Source: Nitrospiraceae bacterium (lineage in GTDB: Bacteria > Nitrospirota > Nitrospiria > Nitrospirales > Nitrospiraceae). From it: a stretch of 34,656 nucleotides of DNA. Position numbers and translations under genes: made by a program. Of the stretch, positions 1-7,305 are shown one piece after another; the first letter of the stretch is position 1; each line of letters begins with the position of its first letter. Below the pieces are notes generated by a model. It was given only the letters and a program-made list of their open reading frames with translations. It had not been told where the DNA came from and ran no database searches. The DNA is taken from the NCBI GenBank assembly GCA_919902505.1, contig CAKKRE010000024.1:1-34656 (forward strand), in the 5' to 3' direction.

Positions 1-156
1 CCGCTCCATGCGGACTTGGAGGGTAAGATTTGCAAATGGCGCAACGACTTGTCCCTGGGTAAGATTTTAGATGGCGCAATACGCCATCTTGCCCTCTTCC
101 CGCCTCTTATGGCATCATGCACCTCTTCTTGGAGGCGCGGTGGCCACATTGCTTGA
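1..156 (+). CDS. 3' end of an unidentified gene (cut by window edge)
   Basis: Frame 1 is open from the first base to a TGA at 154-156, giving about 51 residues whose 5' part lies outside the window. I do not recognise the family. The visible peptide carries a short internal repeat: Asp-Leu followed by Gly-Lys-Ile occurs twice, and this matches an imperfect DNA direct repeat at 21-44 and 57-79. The frame overlaps the start of the next gene by 17 bases, as is common in operons, and its codon choice is unremarkable for this genome. The alternative is that this is non-coding and the downstream gene starts earlier, at the ATG at 71. I prefer the partial-gene reading but hold it weakly. Confidence 0.35.
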   Translation, partial: PLHADLEGKICKWRNDLSLGKILDGAIRHLALFPPLMASCTSSWRRGGHIA

Positions 157-568
157 ATATGTGGGGTCAGTGCATATCTATCTCGGGCCGTACCGGGGGA
201 ACCCGATTGCCCTCTATTTGAGGCGTACGGAGACCGGGTGCCAGATTGGTCCCCGGGCCTATCCATGGAATGACGTGGTGGGTGCGGGAGAAACCCCGAA
301 CAAAGCCGCTGCAGATTTCGAAGAAAAGTGGAAAGGCAAAGGGCTGGCTGCCGATATGTATTCAGGTCCTTCCTGGGAAGGCGGGATTAAACCGGAGCGG
401 CCTGCTCCGCCGAAGCCCGCGGCTCCTCCCAAACCTGCGGCTGCTCAGCCCGCTCCTGCGGCAGCAGGTACCTCGGCTCCGGCGCCAGCATCTCCTCCAC
501 CTGCGGCCACGGCTGCAGCAGCACCTCCGACAACCGCCCCGGTTGCTCCAACCGAAGCGTCGTCCTAG
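140..568 (+). CDS. Hypothetical protein with Ala/Pro-rich tail
   Basis: Unrecognised small protein of about 142 residues. The first 80 residues or so look like a compact domain rich in Tyr, Gly and Trp with a Lys/Glu-rich end. The last 55 residues are almost entirely Ala and Pro with some Lys, typical of a flexible linker or cell-envelope spacer. I chose the GTG at 140 because GGAGG lies at 131-135 just upstream and because the peptide before it looks non-native. The ATG at 71 directly follows an in-frame TAG, has only a weak ribosome-binding site, and would give 165 residues. No signal peptide or membrane segment is evident from the GTG start. It converges with the permease gene, and a run of six T follows its stop, so it may terminate there. 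Confidence 0.6.
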   Translation: MATLLEYVGSVHIYLGPYRGNPIALYLRRTETGCQIGPRAYPWNDVVGAGETPNKAAADFEEKWKGKGLAADMYSGPSWEGGIKPERPAPPKPAAPPKPAAAQPAPAAAGTSAPAPASPPPAATAAAAPPTTAPVAPTEASS

Positions 569-604
569 TTTTTTCCGTCACCAGTTTCCTGGCTCATAAT
601 TCGA

Positions 605-2050
605 CTATGCCGGTCGAGGTGTCTCGGACTGTTCTGTCGAGGGCCTTGTGGCGAGTTTGCTATGGCGCATCCCATACATGGCGTAGACCAGGATGCCGAT
701 GATGGTCCACACAAAAAACCGGATCCAGGTCATCCAGGGCAGGAAATACATCAGGCCCAGGCAGGCCAGGACTCCTAAAATGGGGACGACCGGCATGAAT
801 GGCATACGGAAGGGGCGTGGATGGTTCGGCTTCGTGTAGCGCAAAACCATGATGCCGATACAGACGAGGACAAAGGCGAAGAGGGTCCCGATGTTCGTCA
901 TATCCGCTGCCTCACCGATCGGAATGAGTGCGGCCATGATGGCGACGGCCACGCCGGTCAAATAGGTTGCGTGGTGGGGCGTTCGAAACTTCGGATGGAC
1001 GCCTGAAAGCCAGGGTCCGAGGAGGCCGTCCCGGGACATGGCGAAAAAGACCCGAATCTGGCCCAGCATCATCACCACCAGGACACTGGTAATGCCCGCT
1101 ACCGCACCGGTTGCCACGATGGCGGCTCCCCACTTGAATCCGACCATGCGGAGCCCTTCCGCTACTGGGGCATGAACGTCGATCTGCGAATAGGGCACTA
1201 ATCCGGTCAGGACTGCGGCCACAGAAATATAGAGCACGGTGCAGATGGCCAGCGAGGCGAAGATCCCGATGGGTAAATCCCGTTGGGGGTTCTTGGCCTC
1301 TTCGGCGGTGGTGGACACAGCGTCGAATCCGATATAGGCGAAGAACACGATGGCGGCGGCCGCGCCGACGCCGGCAAATCCAAACGGCATGAAGGGGGAC
1401 CAATTGGCCGTGTCGACGGAGGATGTGCCGACTGCAATGAAGAAGGCGATCACGGCCAGCTTGATGAGCACAATGCCGCAGGTGGCGCGCGCGCTCTCTT
1501 TGACTCCGACGATTAGGATGCCGGTGACGAGTAGCACGATGATCGCGGCCGGAATGTTCGCAATGCCGCCGTCCGCGCCGGGAGGATGAGTGGCCCAGTA
1601 CGGGAGTTCAAGACCGCAGAGTTTGAGGATGTTGTTAAAGTATCCGGACCACCCGATCGCGACGGCCACGCAGGCCACGCCATATTCCAGGATCAGATTC
1701 CAGCCAGTCAGCCAGGCCAGAAATTCTCCCAAGGTGGCATAGGAATAGGTATAGGCACTGCCGGCGACCGGGATCATGGCGGCAAACTCAGCATAGCAGA
1801 GGGCGGCGAGCGCGCAGGTGATGCCCGAAAGAATGAACGACAGCATGATGCCGGGCCCCGCGCCTGGCCGGTGCGCATCACCGACAATAGCGGTGCCGAT
1901 CAGCACGAAGATGCCGGTGCCGATAATCGCGCCGATGCCGAGTCCGGTCAGGTCCCAGGCCGTCAGGGTCCGTTTCAGGCGATGTTCAGGAGCGTCGGAA
2001 TCAGCGAGGATTCGTTCGATGGATTTGGTGCGGAACAGCGGATTGCCCAC
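605..2050 (-). CDS. APC-superfamily amino-acid permease
   Basis: Inner-membrane amino-acid transporter of the APC family, most like the cationic amino-acid transporter (CAT) branch. About 481 residues with roughly 12 hydrophobic segments, the usual size. The first membrane segment carries the family hallmark Gly-Ile-Gly-Ala-Ile-Ile-Gly-Thr-Gly-Ile-Phe, the substrate-binding unwound helix. The start is the GTG at 2050, preceded by a GGAGAGAGGA ribosome-binding site. An upstream in-frame ATG at 2083 would add 11 residues but has no comparable site. It lies 63 bases downstream of a gamma-glutamyl hydrolase gene on the same strand, so the two are probably co-transcribed and may act together on an imported amino compound. 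Substrate cannot be read from the sequence: arginine, lysine, putrescine or GABA are all possible. Confidence 0.9.
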   Translation of the reverse strand: MGNPLFRTKSIERILADSDAPEHRLKRTLTAWDLTGLGIGAIIGTGIFVLIGTAIVGDAHRPGAGPGIMLSFILSGITCALAALCYAEFAAMIPVAGSAYTYSYATLGEFLAWLTGWNLILEYGVACVAVAIGWSGYFNNILKLCGLELPYWATHPPGADGGIANIPAAIIVLLVTGILIVGVKESARATCGIVLIKLAVIAFFIAVGTSSVDTANWSPFMPFGFAGVGAAAAIVFFAYIGFDAVSTTAEEAKNPQRDLPIGIFASLAICTVLYISVAAVLTGLVPYSQIDVHAPVAEGLRMVGFKWGAAIVATGAVAGITSVLVVMMLGQIRVFFAMSRDGLLGPWLSGVHPKFRTPHHATYLTGVAVAIMAALIPIGEAADMTNIGTLFAFVLVCIGIMVLRYTKPNHPRPFRMPFMPVVPILGVLACLGLMYFLPWMTWIRFFVWTIIGILVYAMYGMRHSKLATRPSTEQSETPRPA

Positions 2051-2113
2051 GCAGTGTCCTCTCTCCGGCGGCGCCACGTCCATGTCCGCTGTTATGGCGA
2101 AATGAGCCCCGTG

Positions 2114-2890
2114 TCATGAGTTGTTCCTGCGTCTCGCAGGCGAAGGTTGGAGTGACGGGCGGCGCGAGGCGGCCCGCAAGAATGTCTGAAAGAGTTGTCG
2201 GTGCAAGAGGTGGCGTTCGAACAAAAATTCGGGGTGCCATTGCAGGCCGAGAAAGAATGGGTGCGTGGGGTGTTCGATCGCCTCGACGATTCCATCGGGA
2301 GCCGTTGCGCTGGCAATAAGGGCGCGCCCGACCGCTTTCACCGATTGGTGATGCGAGCTGTTGACCCGCATACTGGCACGTTTGACGATTCGATTGAGCA
2401 GGCTGCCGGGAGCGATGGAGACGCTGTGTGAGAGTTGAACGGCCGGTGTCGTCTGTCGGTGCTGCAACACATGGTCGACCTGGGCCGGAATATCCTGATA
2501 GAGGCTCCCTCCGCAGGCGACATTCATGCTTTGCATACCCCCGCAAATAGCCAGCGTGGGGATCTGGTGACGGATGACCAACCGCACCAAGTCCAATTCA
2601 AAGCTGGAGCGGCGTTCGGCGACGACCGGAAAGGTATAGCGCTTTCGTTCTCCGTACAGGGCTGGATCCAAGTCCGGCCCGCTTCCTGTCAGGAGGAGTC
2701 CATCGACCCCTTTCAGCAGGCGCCGGCGTGCGGATCGGTCCGCCACGAGTGGCAGAATCACCGGCACGCCGCCGAGTTCCTCAATGGCGCGGATATACCG
2801 AGCCCGCAGAAAATACGTGGGCTCTTTGCCGCCCCATTCTTGACGATCGCCGGCATTGAAGTCGGGCGTGACTCCGATGACGGGTTTCAT
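2114..2890 (-). CDS. Gamma-glutamyl hydrolase, class I glutamine amidotransferase-like (peptidase C26, PuuD-like)
   Basis: Cytoplasmic hydrolase of 258 residues in the C26 family, whose best-known member PuuD cleaves gamma-glutamyl-GABA in putrescine breakdown. Visible features are a Gly-Val-Thr-Pro-Asp motif at the N-terminus, a Gly-Gly-rich nucleophile elbow with Cys116 (Ile-Cys-Gly-Gly), and the His219/Glu221 pair in Gln-Trp-His-Pro-Glu. Cysteine, histidine and glutamate of the triad are therefore intact. The residue after Cys is Gly where many relatives have Arg, a minor departure. The ATG at 2890 is one base after the stop of the upstream gene, indicating translational coupling. An in-frame extension further upstream is only the shadow of that gene. 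The permease follows on the same strand, suggesting uptake and hydrolysis of a gamma-glutamyl or polyamine-derived compound; the exact substrate is an inference. Confidence 0.9.
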   Translation of the reverse strand: MKPVIGVTPDFNAGDRQEWGGKEPTYFLRARYIRAIEELGGVPVILPLVADRSARRRLLKGVDGLLLTGSGPDLDPALYGERKRYTFPVVAERRSSFELDLVRLVIRHQIPTLAICGGMQSMNVACGGSLYQDIPAQVDHVLQHRQTTPAVQLSHSVSIAPGSLLNRIVKRASMRVNSSHHQSVKAVGRALIASATAPDGIVEAIEHPTHPFFLGLQWHPEFLFERHLLHRQLFQTFLRAASRRPSLQPSPARRRNNS

Positions 2891-2891
2891 G

Positions 2892-3365
2892 CTAGCGGAT
2901 CGGCTCCAAAGGCAGCGGCGCTGGTTCTTGCGGGGTGTAATCGACGGCTTCTCGCGCAGGCTCCCCTGAGACGCCGAGGAAGCGGATGGGTTTATCGCCT
3001 TTGAGATGGTCCGGCGTGATGATGTAGGTGCCGTACATGCTGGGGATCCAGATATTCTTGGCCGTCTGCTCACTGCCTCCTGAGAAGCCATAGGCCAATC
3101 CGCCGACGACCCCGCCGCCGATCGCGAAGGCCAGTTTGAGCGGGAAATAGACGATGGTGGCCAGTGCGGAGCCCGCTTGAATGCCGACACCGGAAGGACT
3201 GGCATCGTTCGACGAGACCGGCACATTGGAAGCGCCTCCCGATTCCTGCGCGGAGACGGGGGCGATGAGTAAGGCCAGAGAACAGACTGTGACCAGACTG
3301 AAGACGAGGACTTGGGCCCAGAGGCTGCGTCGTCTTTTAAGGGGCGAATAGACAGAGACGTTCAC
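2892..3365 (-). CDS. Hypothetical exported protein
   Basis: Unrecognised protein of 157 residues. Residues 10-40 form a Sec-type signal peptide: positive charge, a long Leu/Val core, then Val-Ser-Ala-Gln as a likely cleavage site. A Gly-rich hydrophobic stretch at about residues 80-95 (Ala-Ile-Gly-Gly-Gly-Val-Val-Gly-Gly) could insert in a membrane. The C-terminus is Pro-rich. It starts at GTG with a strong AAGGAGG site eight bases upstream. Its stop is one base before the ATG of the amidotransferase gene, so it is the first gene of a three-gene operon with the hydrolase and permease. The Gly-rich segment resembles those of small exported proteins of unknown role; no function is proposed. Confidence 0.75.
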   Translation of the reverse strand: MNVSVYSPLKRRRSLWAQVLVFSLVTVCSLALLIAPVSAQESGGASNVPVSSNDASPSGVGIQAGSALATIVYFPLKLAFAIGGGVVGGLAYGFSGGSEQTAKNIWIPSMYGTYIITPDHLKGDKPIRFLGVSGEPAREAVDYTPQEPAPLPLEPIR

Positions 3366-3436
3366 GTTGGGTGCCTCCTTCGTGCGGAAGTTCTGATGCG
3401 GTGGAAAGGAAAATGAATGCCGATGAGTCCGTTGTC

Positions 3437-3464
3437 GTTATAACAAATTCCCCCCCGTTTTCAA
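3437..3464 (-). promoter_or_regulatory. Candidate sigma-70 promoter of the exported protein/hydrolase/permease operon
   Basis: On the minus strand, TTGAAA (3464-3459) and TATAAC (3442-3437) are separated by 16 bases, which include a run of seven G. The start site would fall near 3430, giving a leader of about 65 bases before the GTG at 3365. This is inferred from the consensus match only. Confidence 0.4.
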
Positions 3465-3498
3465 ACCCCTTCCGGCTTTGCTGCCGCACCGTTGCTCG

Positions 3499-3957
3499 TT
3501 AGATTTCGGAAGTCTCACCCAGGTCCAGTTCGAGGCGAATTCGATCGGTCAGCTGTTCCGGTTGTTCACCGAGGAGTTGGTGCAGTTCGTCGGCGAACGT
3601 GGCGGCGTCGATCTGTTGATTTACCTGTTCAATTCCCGCCTGGAGGGCCAAGTTGAGCGCACTGGTACAGAGTGATTGGACGAAGAGGTCATCGGCGCGG
3701 CCGGTCAGCTCCTCCCGCTCCTCTTGGTGGCCGCTGTGTAAGAGTTCAGCCAGCCAGGAGGCATACCCAATTCGCTCGCGGGCCCGGTCGAGGTGATGCC
3801 GGGCCACATCCACAGCCACTTGCACGCCGCCTTTCCAGCTCCGCTTCTTCACGTTGAAGACGCATCGCAGATGATCCGGTCGCTCTTCGACGGCTTCCGG
3901 CCCGAAGAAGAAGGTGACGCGGTACTGCGCGGGGTCGGATGAGGGAACGATAGCCAT
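3499..3957 (-). CDS. Hypothetical soluble protein
   Basis: Unrecognised protein of 152 residues with no signal peptide or membrane segment. The first 45 residues suggest a small beta-rich domain (Tyr-Arg-Val-Thr-Phe-Phe-Phe). The rest is charged and likely helical, with many Glu, Gln and Leu, ending in an acidic tail. It is divergent from the M24 peptidase gene, with 82 bases between the starts. A good minus-strand -10 (TAGAAT, 3977-3972) sits just upstream but would leave a very short leader, and no clear ribosome-binding site is seen. The open frame and lack of a better candidate on the other strand support it as a real gene. Confidence 0.65.
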   Translation of the reverse strand: MAIVPSSDPAQYRVTFFFGPEAVEERPDHLRCVFNVKKRSWKGGVQVAVDVARHHLDRARERIGYASWLAELLHSGHQEEREELTGRADDLFVQSLCTSALNLALQAGIEQVNQQIDAATFADELHQLLGEQPEQLTDRIRLELDLGETSEI

Positions 3958-4039
3958 AGCGGGTTCGGCTCATTCTAACATTGTGTGGAGGGCAGAGAAC
4001 AGCGAGATTGCCCAGTGGTATCAACGGCGGAATGACGCT

Positions 4040-5269
4040 ATGATGGCAAGCATGAACGCGGCCGATCGTTCTCACGCACGGGTGATTCGTATTCAACAGG
4101 CCATCCGGGAGCAGCCGGGGCTTGATGGGTGGCTCTTTTACGACTTTCGCCACCTCGACCCCATCGCGTATCGCGTCTTGTTGCTAGACCCCTCGCTCCA
4201 TGTCACGCGGCGTTGGTACTATTGGGTTCCCGCCCAGGGTAGGCCGGTGAAGCTCCAGCATCGCATTGAGCCTCATGTCCTGGACGGGTTGCCCGGAGAC
4301 GCCCGTGCGTACGTCTCCTGGCGCGATCAGCAGGCGGCTCTCGGTGCCCTGCTGCACTCTGCCAAGCGGGTCGCGATGCAATATTCGCCGATGAATGCCA
4401 TCCCCTATCTTTCACGCGTGGATGCCGGCACAATTGATCTGGTGCGCAGTCTCGGCGCGGAGGTGGTGACCTCTGCCGATCTGGTTCAGCAATTTGAGGC
4501 GGTGTGGGATGATGCGCAATTGGCGTCACATCGGGTGGCCGCTGAAGGGCTACGCGCAATTGTCGACGAGGCTTTTGAATTTGTCGGAATCTCGCTGGCT
4601 GCTCGGTCCAGCCTGACGGAATACGGATTACAGCAATACATTCTTTCCCGCATGCAGGTCCGTGGATTGGTGACCTCGAGTCCGCCGATTGCTGCGGTGA
4701 ATGCGCATAGCGCCGATCCTCACTACGCGCCGGCTTCCCAAGGATCAGCACCTATCCGGCAGGGCGACTTGGTACTGATCGACCTGTGGGCTAAGCAGCC
4801 TGGCGCAGGGGCGGTCTATGGGGATATCACCTGGACGGGGTTCGTCGGGGCGACTGTGCCTGCCCGGCACCAGGACATTTTTCAGATTGTTCGACGGGCC
4901 CGGGATGCGGCCGTCACCTTTGTGCAGGGTCGTGTGCGAGCCGGTGAATTCCCCTATGGGTGGGAAGTGGATGATGTTTGCCGCCAGGTGGTTCAGGAGG
5001 CGGGGTATGGGGAGTATTTCGTGCACCGAACCGGCCATTCCATCGGTGAGGAAGTGCATGGCAACGGCGCGAACATCGACAATCTGGAGACGCAGGATGC
5101 GCGCCGGTTGTTGCCGGGCACCTGCTGTTCGATTGAGCCTGGTATCTACCTGCCGGATGAGTTCGGTATTCGGAGTGAACTGGATGTGTATCTCTCCGCC
5201 CGCGACGCGGTGGTGTACGGCCAGCCGGTTCAGGCCGATCTTCTCCCGATTCCCGTCCCTGCGAGCTAG
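4040..5269 (+). CDS. M24-family metallopeptidase (Xaa-Pro aminopeptidase/prolidase type)
   Basis: Cytoplasmic metalloprotease of the pita-bread fold, releasing N-terminal residues next to proline or splitting Xaa-Pro dipeptides. About 409 residues: a creatinase-like N-terminal domain (1-160) and a catalytic domain (165-400). All five metal ligands are present: Asp248 (Ile-Asp-Leu), Asp262 (Gly-Asp-Ile), His333 (Thr-Gly-His-Ser), Glu366 (Ile-Glu-Pro-Gly-Ile-Tyr) and Glu380 (Arg-Ser-Glu-Leu-Asp). ATGs at 4040, 4043 and 4052 are all possible starts. The frame stays open further upstream, but that part overlaps the divergent gene and has no family similarity I can see. It is a single-gene unit; the precise substrate cannot be told. 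Confidence 0.9.
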   Translation: MMASMNAADRSHARVIRIQQAIREQPGLDGWLFYDFRHLDPIAYRVLLLDPSLHVTRRWYYWVPAQGRPVKLQHRIEPHVLDGLPGDARAYVSWRDQQAALGALLHSAKRVAMQYSPMNAIPYLSRVDAGTIDLVRSLGAEVVTSADLVQQFEAVWDDAQLASHRVAAEGLRAIVDEAFEFVGISLAARSSLTEYGLQQYILSRMQVRGLVTSSPPIAAVNAHSADPHYAPASQGSAPIRQGDLVLIDLWAKQPGAGAVYGDITWTGFVGATVPARHQDIFQIVRRARDAAVTFVQGRVRAGEFPYGWEVDDVCRQVVQEAGYGEYFVHRTGHSIGEEVHGNGANIDNLETQDARRLLPGTCCSIEPGIYLPDEFGIRSELDVYLSARDAVVYGQPVQADLLPIPVPAS

Positions 5270-5314
5270 GTTCTTCGGTTCTATTCCTGGGCCGGCTGTG
5301 GCCGCCCACCTTTC

Positions 5315-5344
5315 TTGACACCCTTTGCATCGGGCAGCTATCGT
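5315..5344 (+). promoter_or_regulatory. Candidate sigma-70 promoter of the tatA-like gene
   Basis: A perfect TTGACA at 5315-5320 is followed after 18 bases by TATCGT (5339-5344). Transcription would begin near 5351, immediately at a strong stem-loop. The -10 match is only moderate. Confidence 0.4.
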
Positions 5345-5350
5345 GGGAGT

Positions 5351-5375
5351 TCAGAGGGCCGAAGAGGCCCTCTGA
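5351..5375 (+). other. Ten-bp stem-loop between the peptidase and tatA-like genes
   Basis: The arms TCAGAGGGCC and GGCCCTCTGA pair perfectly around a five-base loop (GAAGA). No T-run follows, so it is not a classical intrinsic terminator for the peptidase gene. If the promoter just upstream is real, the stem-loop forms the very 5' end of the tatA-like mRNA and could stabilise it. Confidence 0.5.
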
Positions 5376-5415
5376 CGCTGGATTGACTCCTATCTGCCGA
5401 GGAAGGATATCGAAC

Positions 5416-6270
5416 ATGTTTGGCACTATGGGATTTTCCGAGTTGATTATCATCCTGGTCATTGTGTTGATTATTTTTGGGGCCGGGAAACTTCCGCAAA
5501 TCGGCGAGGGGGTTGGCAAGGCGCTCAAAGGGTTTAAGAAGGAGGTGAATGATATTCCACCTCCCGAGAACGTTACCGACCAGAACGAAACGGCTGCAAC
5601 GCCTGCTCAGATCCAGGCTCAACCGGCGACAGATATTACACAGGTCGCGCAGCCCGCCACCGTCGCGTCGGTGCCGTCCGCTCCCAAAGCCACATCGCCA
5701 TATACCCCAGGCCCTGAGCTCACTCCCGGTACGACGGCAGCGCTGATGGCTGCGGCCGGGCCACAGGGTCCGCAGGCGACCCAACCAGCGAAGCCGCGCG
5801 TGGCGACTGTGACGCCGGGGCAAGCGGCAGCGGGGTCGGCGGTTGCGCACAGTCACCAGCCACCAACCATGGAAGACCGCATGGCGGCTCCTGCCCCAGT
5901 GATGCGCGCTCAGTATCCGCCTCTTCCTGCCGGGGCTCAGAGCAAGCCGGTGGCCAAGCGTCCGTCGGCGATTGTGAACAAGGATGCCGTGGCTCGGGTG
6001 CAGGCGGCTCAGGCAGCCATGCGAGCAAAAGCGGCTCAGGCTCAACCGTCGGGCTTATCAGCCCAGGACATGCAGGGTTTGGGGGAGGGATTGGGGGATG
6101 CCGTGCGCACCTTCCGTCAGGCGGTTGCGGATGTGCGAAGTTCAGTCGATCCAGAAATGCGAACAATCCGGGCCGAAATGGATTCGGCGCAGAAGGAGCT
6201 TGAGCAGTCCATCGAAGCAGCCAAGCAGGCACCTGTGCTGGACGACGATGCCCCCGCAAAATCGGTGTAG
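5416..6270 (+). CDS. tatA: TatA/E-type twin-arginine translocase subunit with very long C-terminal tail
   Basis: Component of the twin-arginine pathway that moves folded proteins across the inner membrane. Residues 7-21 are the membrane helix, followed by the Phe-Gly hinge (21-22), then Lys-Leu-Pro and an amphipathic helix to about residue 45, all standard for TatA. The ATG at 5416 has GAGGAAGGA upstream; an in-frame TTG at 5383 is less likely. Length is unusual: 284 residues against roughly 60-90 for TatA. Residues 48-210 are Pro/Ala/Thr/Gln-rich and low complexity. Residues 213-275 form a charged helical segment reminiscent of TatB tails. No tatC is in the window. A protein with a Tat signal (now a pseudogene) lies 8 kb downstream. 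It may combine TatA and TatB features, which is an inference. Confidence 0.85.
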   Translation: MFGTMGFSELIIILVIVLIIFGAGKLPQIGEGVGKALKGFKKEVNDIPPPENVTDQNETAATPAQIQAQPATDITQVAQPATVASVPSAPKATSPYTPGPELTPGTTAALMAAAGPQGPQATQPAKPRVATVTPGQAAAGSAVAHSHQPPTMEDRMAAPAPVMRAQYPPLPAGAQSKPVAKRPSAIVNKDAVARVQAAQAAMRAKAAQAQPSGLSAQDMQGLGEGLGDAVRTFRQAVADVRSSVDPEMRTIRAEMDSAQKELEQSIEAAKQAPVLDDDAPAKSV

Positions 6271-6276
6271 CAGAGG

Positions 6277-6492
6277 CTAATAAATCCTTTCCCCTGCGCG
6301 GGCGATTCCAGGGCCTCGTTCAATTAGGAAGTCGACCGGTTCTTTCTTGCTCGCGTCTTGCTGGTTGGTATCCTGGGCGACCCACCCAAGTGCCTCGTCT
6401 CGAACCTGCATTCCAATTTCGTAGTTACGTGCGGGCTTAGGTTCTTTTTTGCCCGCTGGGATGGACGTTTCAATTCCGTTGAATTCTCTCAC
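6277..6492 (-). CDS. Possible small protein, unrecognised
   Basis: A 71-residue reading frame starting at GTG and filling the gap between the tatA-like gene and the HEAT lipoprotein, on the opposite strand. Its composition is that of a real soluble protein: balanced Glu, Asp, Lys, Arg, with Trp and Tyr, no low complexity, and sensible codons. Against it, there is an in-frame stop just before the GTG, only a weak GGGAAG upstream, and no family I recognise. It could be an intact short gene or the remnant of a longer one. The same bases on the plus strand are open, but the lipoprotein signal of the next gene starts only at 6514. Confidence 0.35.
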   Translation of the reverse strand: MREFNGIETSIPAGKKEPKPARNYEIGMQVRDEALGWVAQDTNQQDASKKEPVDFLIERGPGIARAGERIY

Positions 6493-6513
6493 TCATACAC
6501 GTTCGGCTTCCCG

Positions 6514-7305
6514 ATGCATTCTTATTTTCGACTCCAATTCCTCTTCTGGCTGCTGCTGTGCTCTGTGGTATACGGGTGTTACGTCGATACTCCATCGGGG
6601 ACTCCGGAGACGGTATCTGGGCGGCTTGTTGAGTTGCTTGCCGACCCAGACCCGGACGTCCGGCGCACTGTCGCGGAGGCTTTGGGAAAGGTCGGCCATA
6701 AGTCTTCCAGTTCCAGTCTGATCGTGGCGCTCGATGATCCGGACGCTCGTGTCCGCGAAGCTGCGGCTCTCGCACTGGGTCGACTGGGTGACGGGAAGAG
6801 TGGGATGGCACTCGCAGGGCATCTAGCCGATTCTGCTGAGCCGGTTCGAATGGCATCGGCGCTGGCTCTCGGCGAAATTGAGTTTTCTGCGGATCGTGAG
6901 ACTCAGGCTCTTGCGGTTCTTCGGCATCCGCAGGGTTCTGCTCGTATTGCCGCAACTCGGGCGTTGCTCAGCCTGGATACCGTGTCGCTCTCCGCTGATC
7001 TGATCAAAGCGCTTCGAGATCCGGATGCGCGTGTGCGTCAGGGAGTCGCGGCCGTACTAGGGGAGACCGGGAATCCTGGTGCCGTTTCTCACCTTCGCTC
7101 ACTTCTCGGGACAGATGGGGCGGCAAGCGTTCGCGCAGAGGCCGCGTTTCGGTTGGGAAAAATCGGTGATCATGGGGTCTTGGCAGAGCTGTCGATGGCG
7201 GCTGAGGCGGATCCAGATATGAGGGTTCGTGGATGGGCTCGATGGGCTGTGCAACAGATTACGCTGTCGCACGAGTTCGGTTCAGAGAGGCAACCAAGTC
7301 AATGA
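6514..7305 (+). CDS. HEAT-repeat lipoprotein
   Basis: Exported lipoprotein of 263 residues. A signal peptide with an aromatic/Leu core ends in a lipobox, Val-Val-Tyr-Gly-Cys at residues 17-21, so the mature protein is lipid-anchored. The remainder consists of about six or seven HEAT/PBS-lyase-type repeats of around 30 residues (Asp-Pro-Asp-Ala-Arg-Val-Arg followed by Ala-Ala-Leu-Ala-Leu-Gly patterns), a helical scaffold for protein-protein contacts. The ATG at 6514 is chosen because the frame upstream encodes no signal sequence. Its 3' end overlaps the convergent PilZ gene by 47 bases. The specific partner is unknown. A second exported HEAT protein occurs at 12.4 kb. Confidence 0.85.
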   Translation: MHSYFRLQFLFWLLLCSVVYGCYVDTPSGTPETVSGRLVELLADPDPDVRRTVAEALGKVGHKSSSSSLIVALDDPDARVREAAALALGRLGDGKSGMALAGHLADSAEPVRMASALALGEIEFSADRETQALAVLRHPQGSARIAATRALLSLDTVSLSADLIKALRDPDARVRQGVAAVLGETGNPGAVSHLRSLLGTDGAASVRAEAAFRLGKIGDHGVLAELSMAAEADPDMRVRGWARWAVQQITLSHEFGSERQPSQ

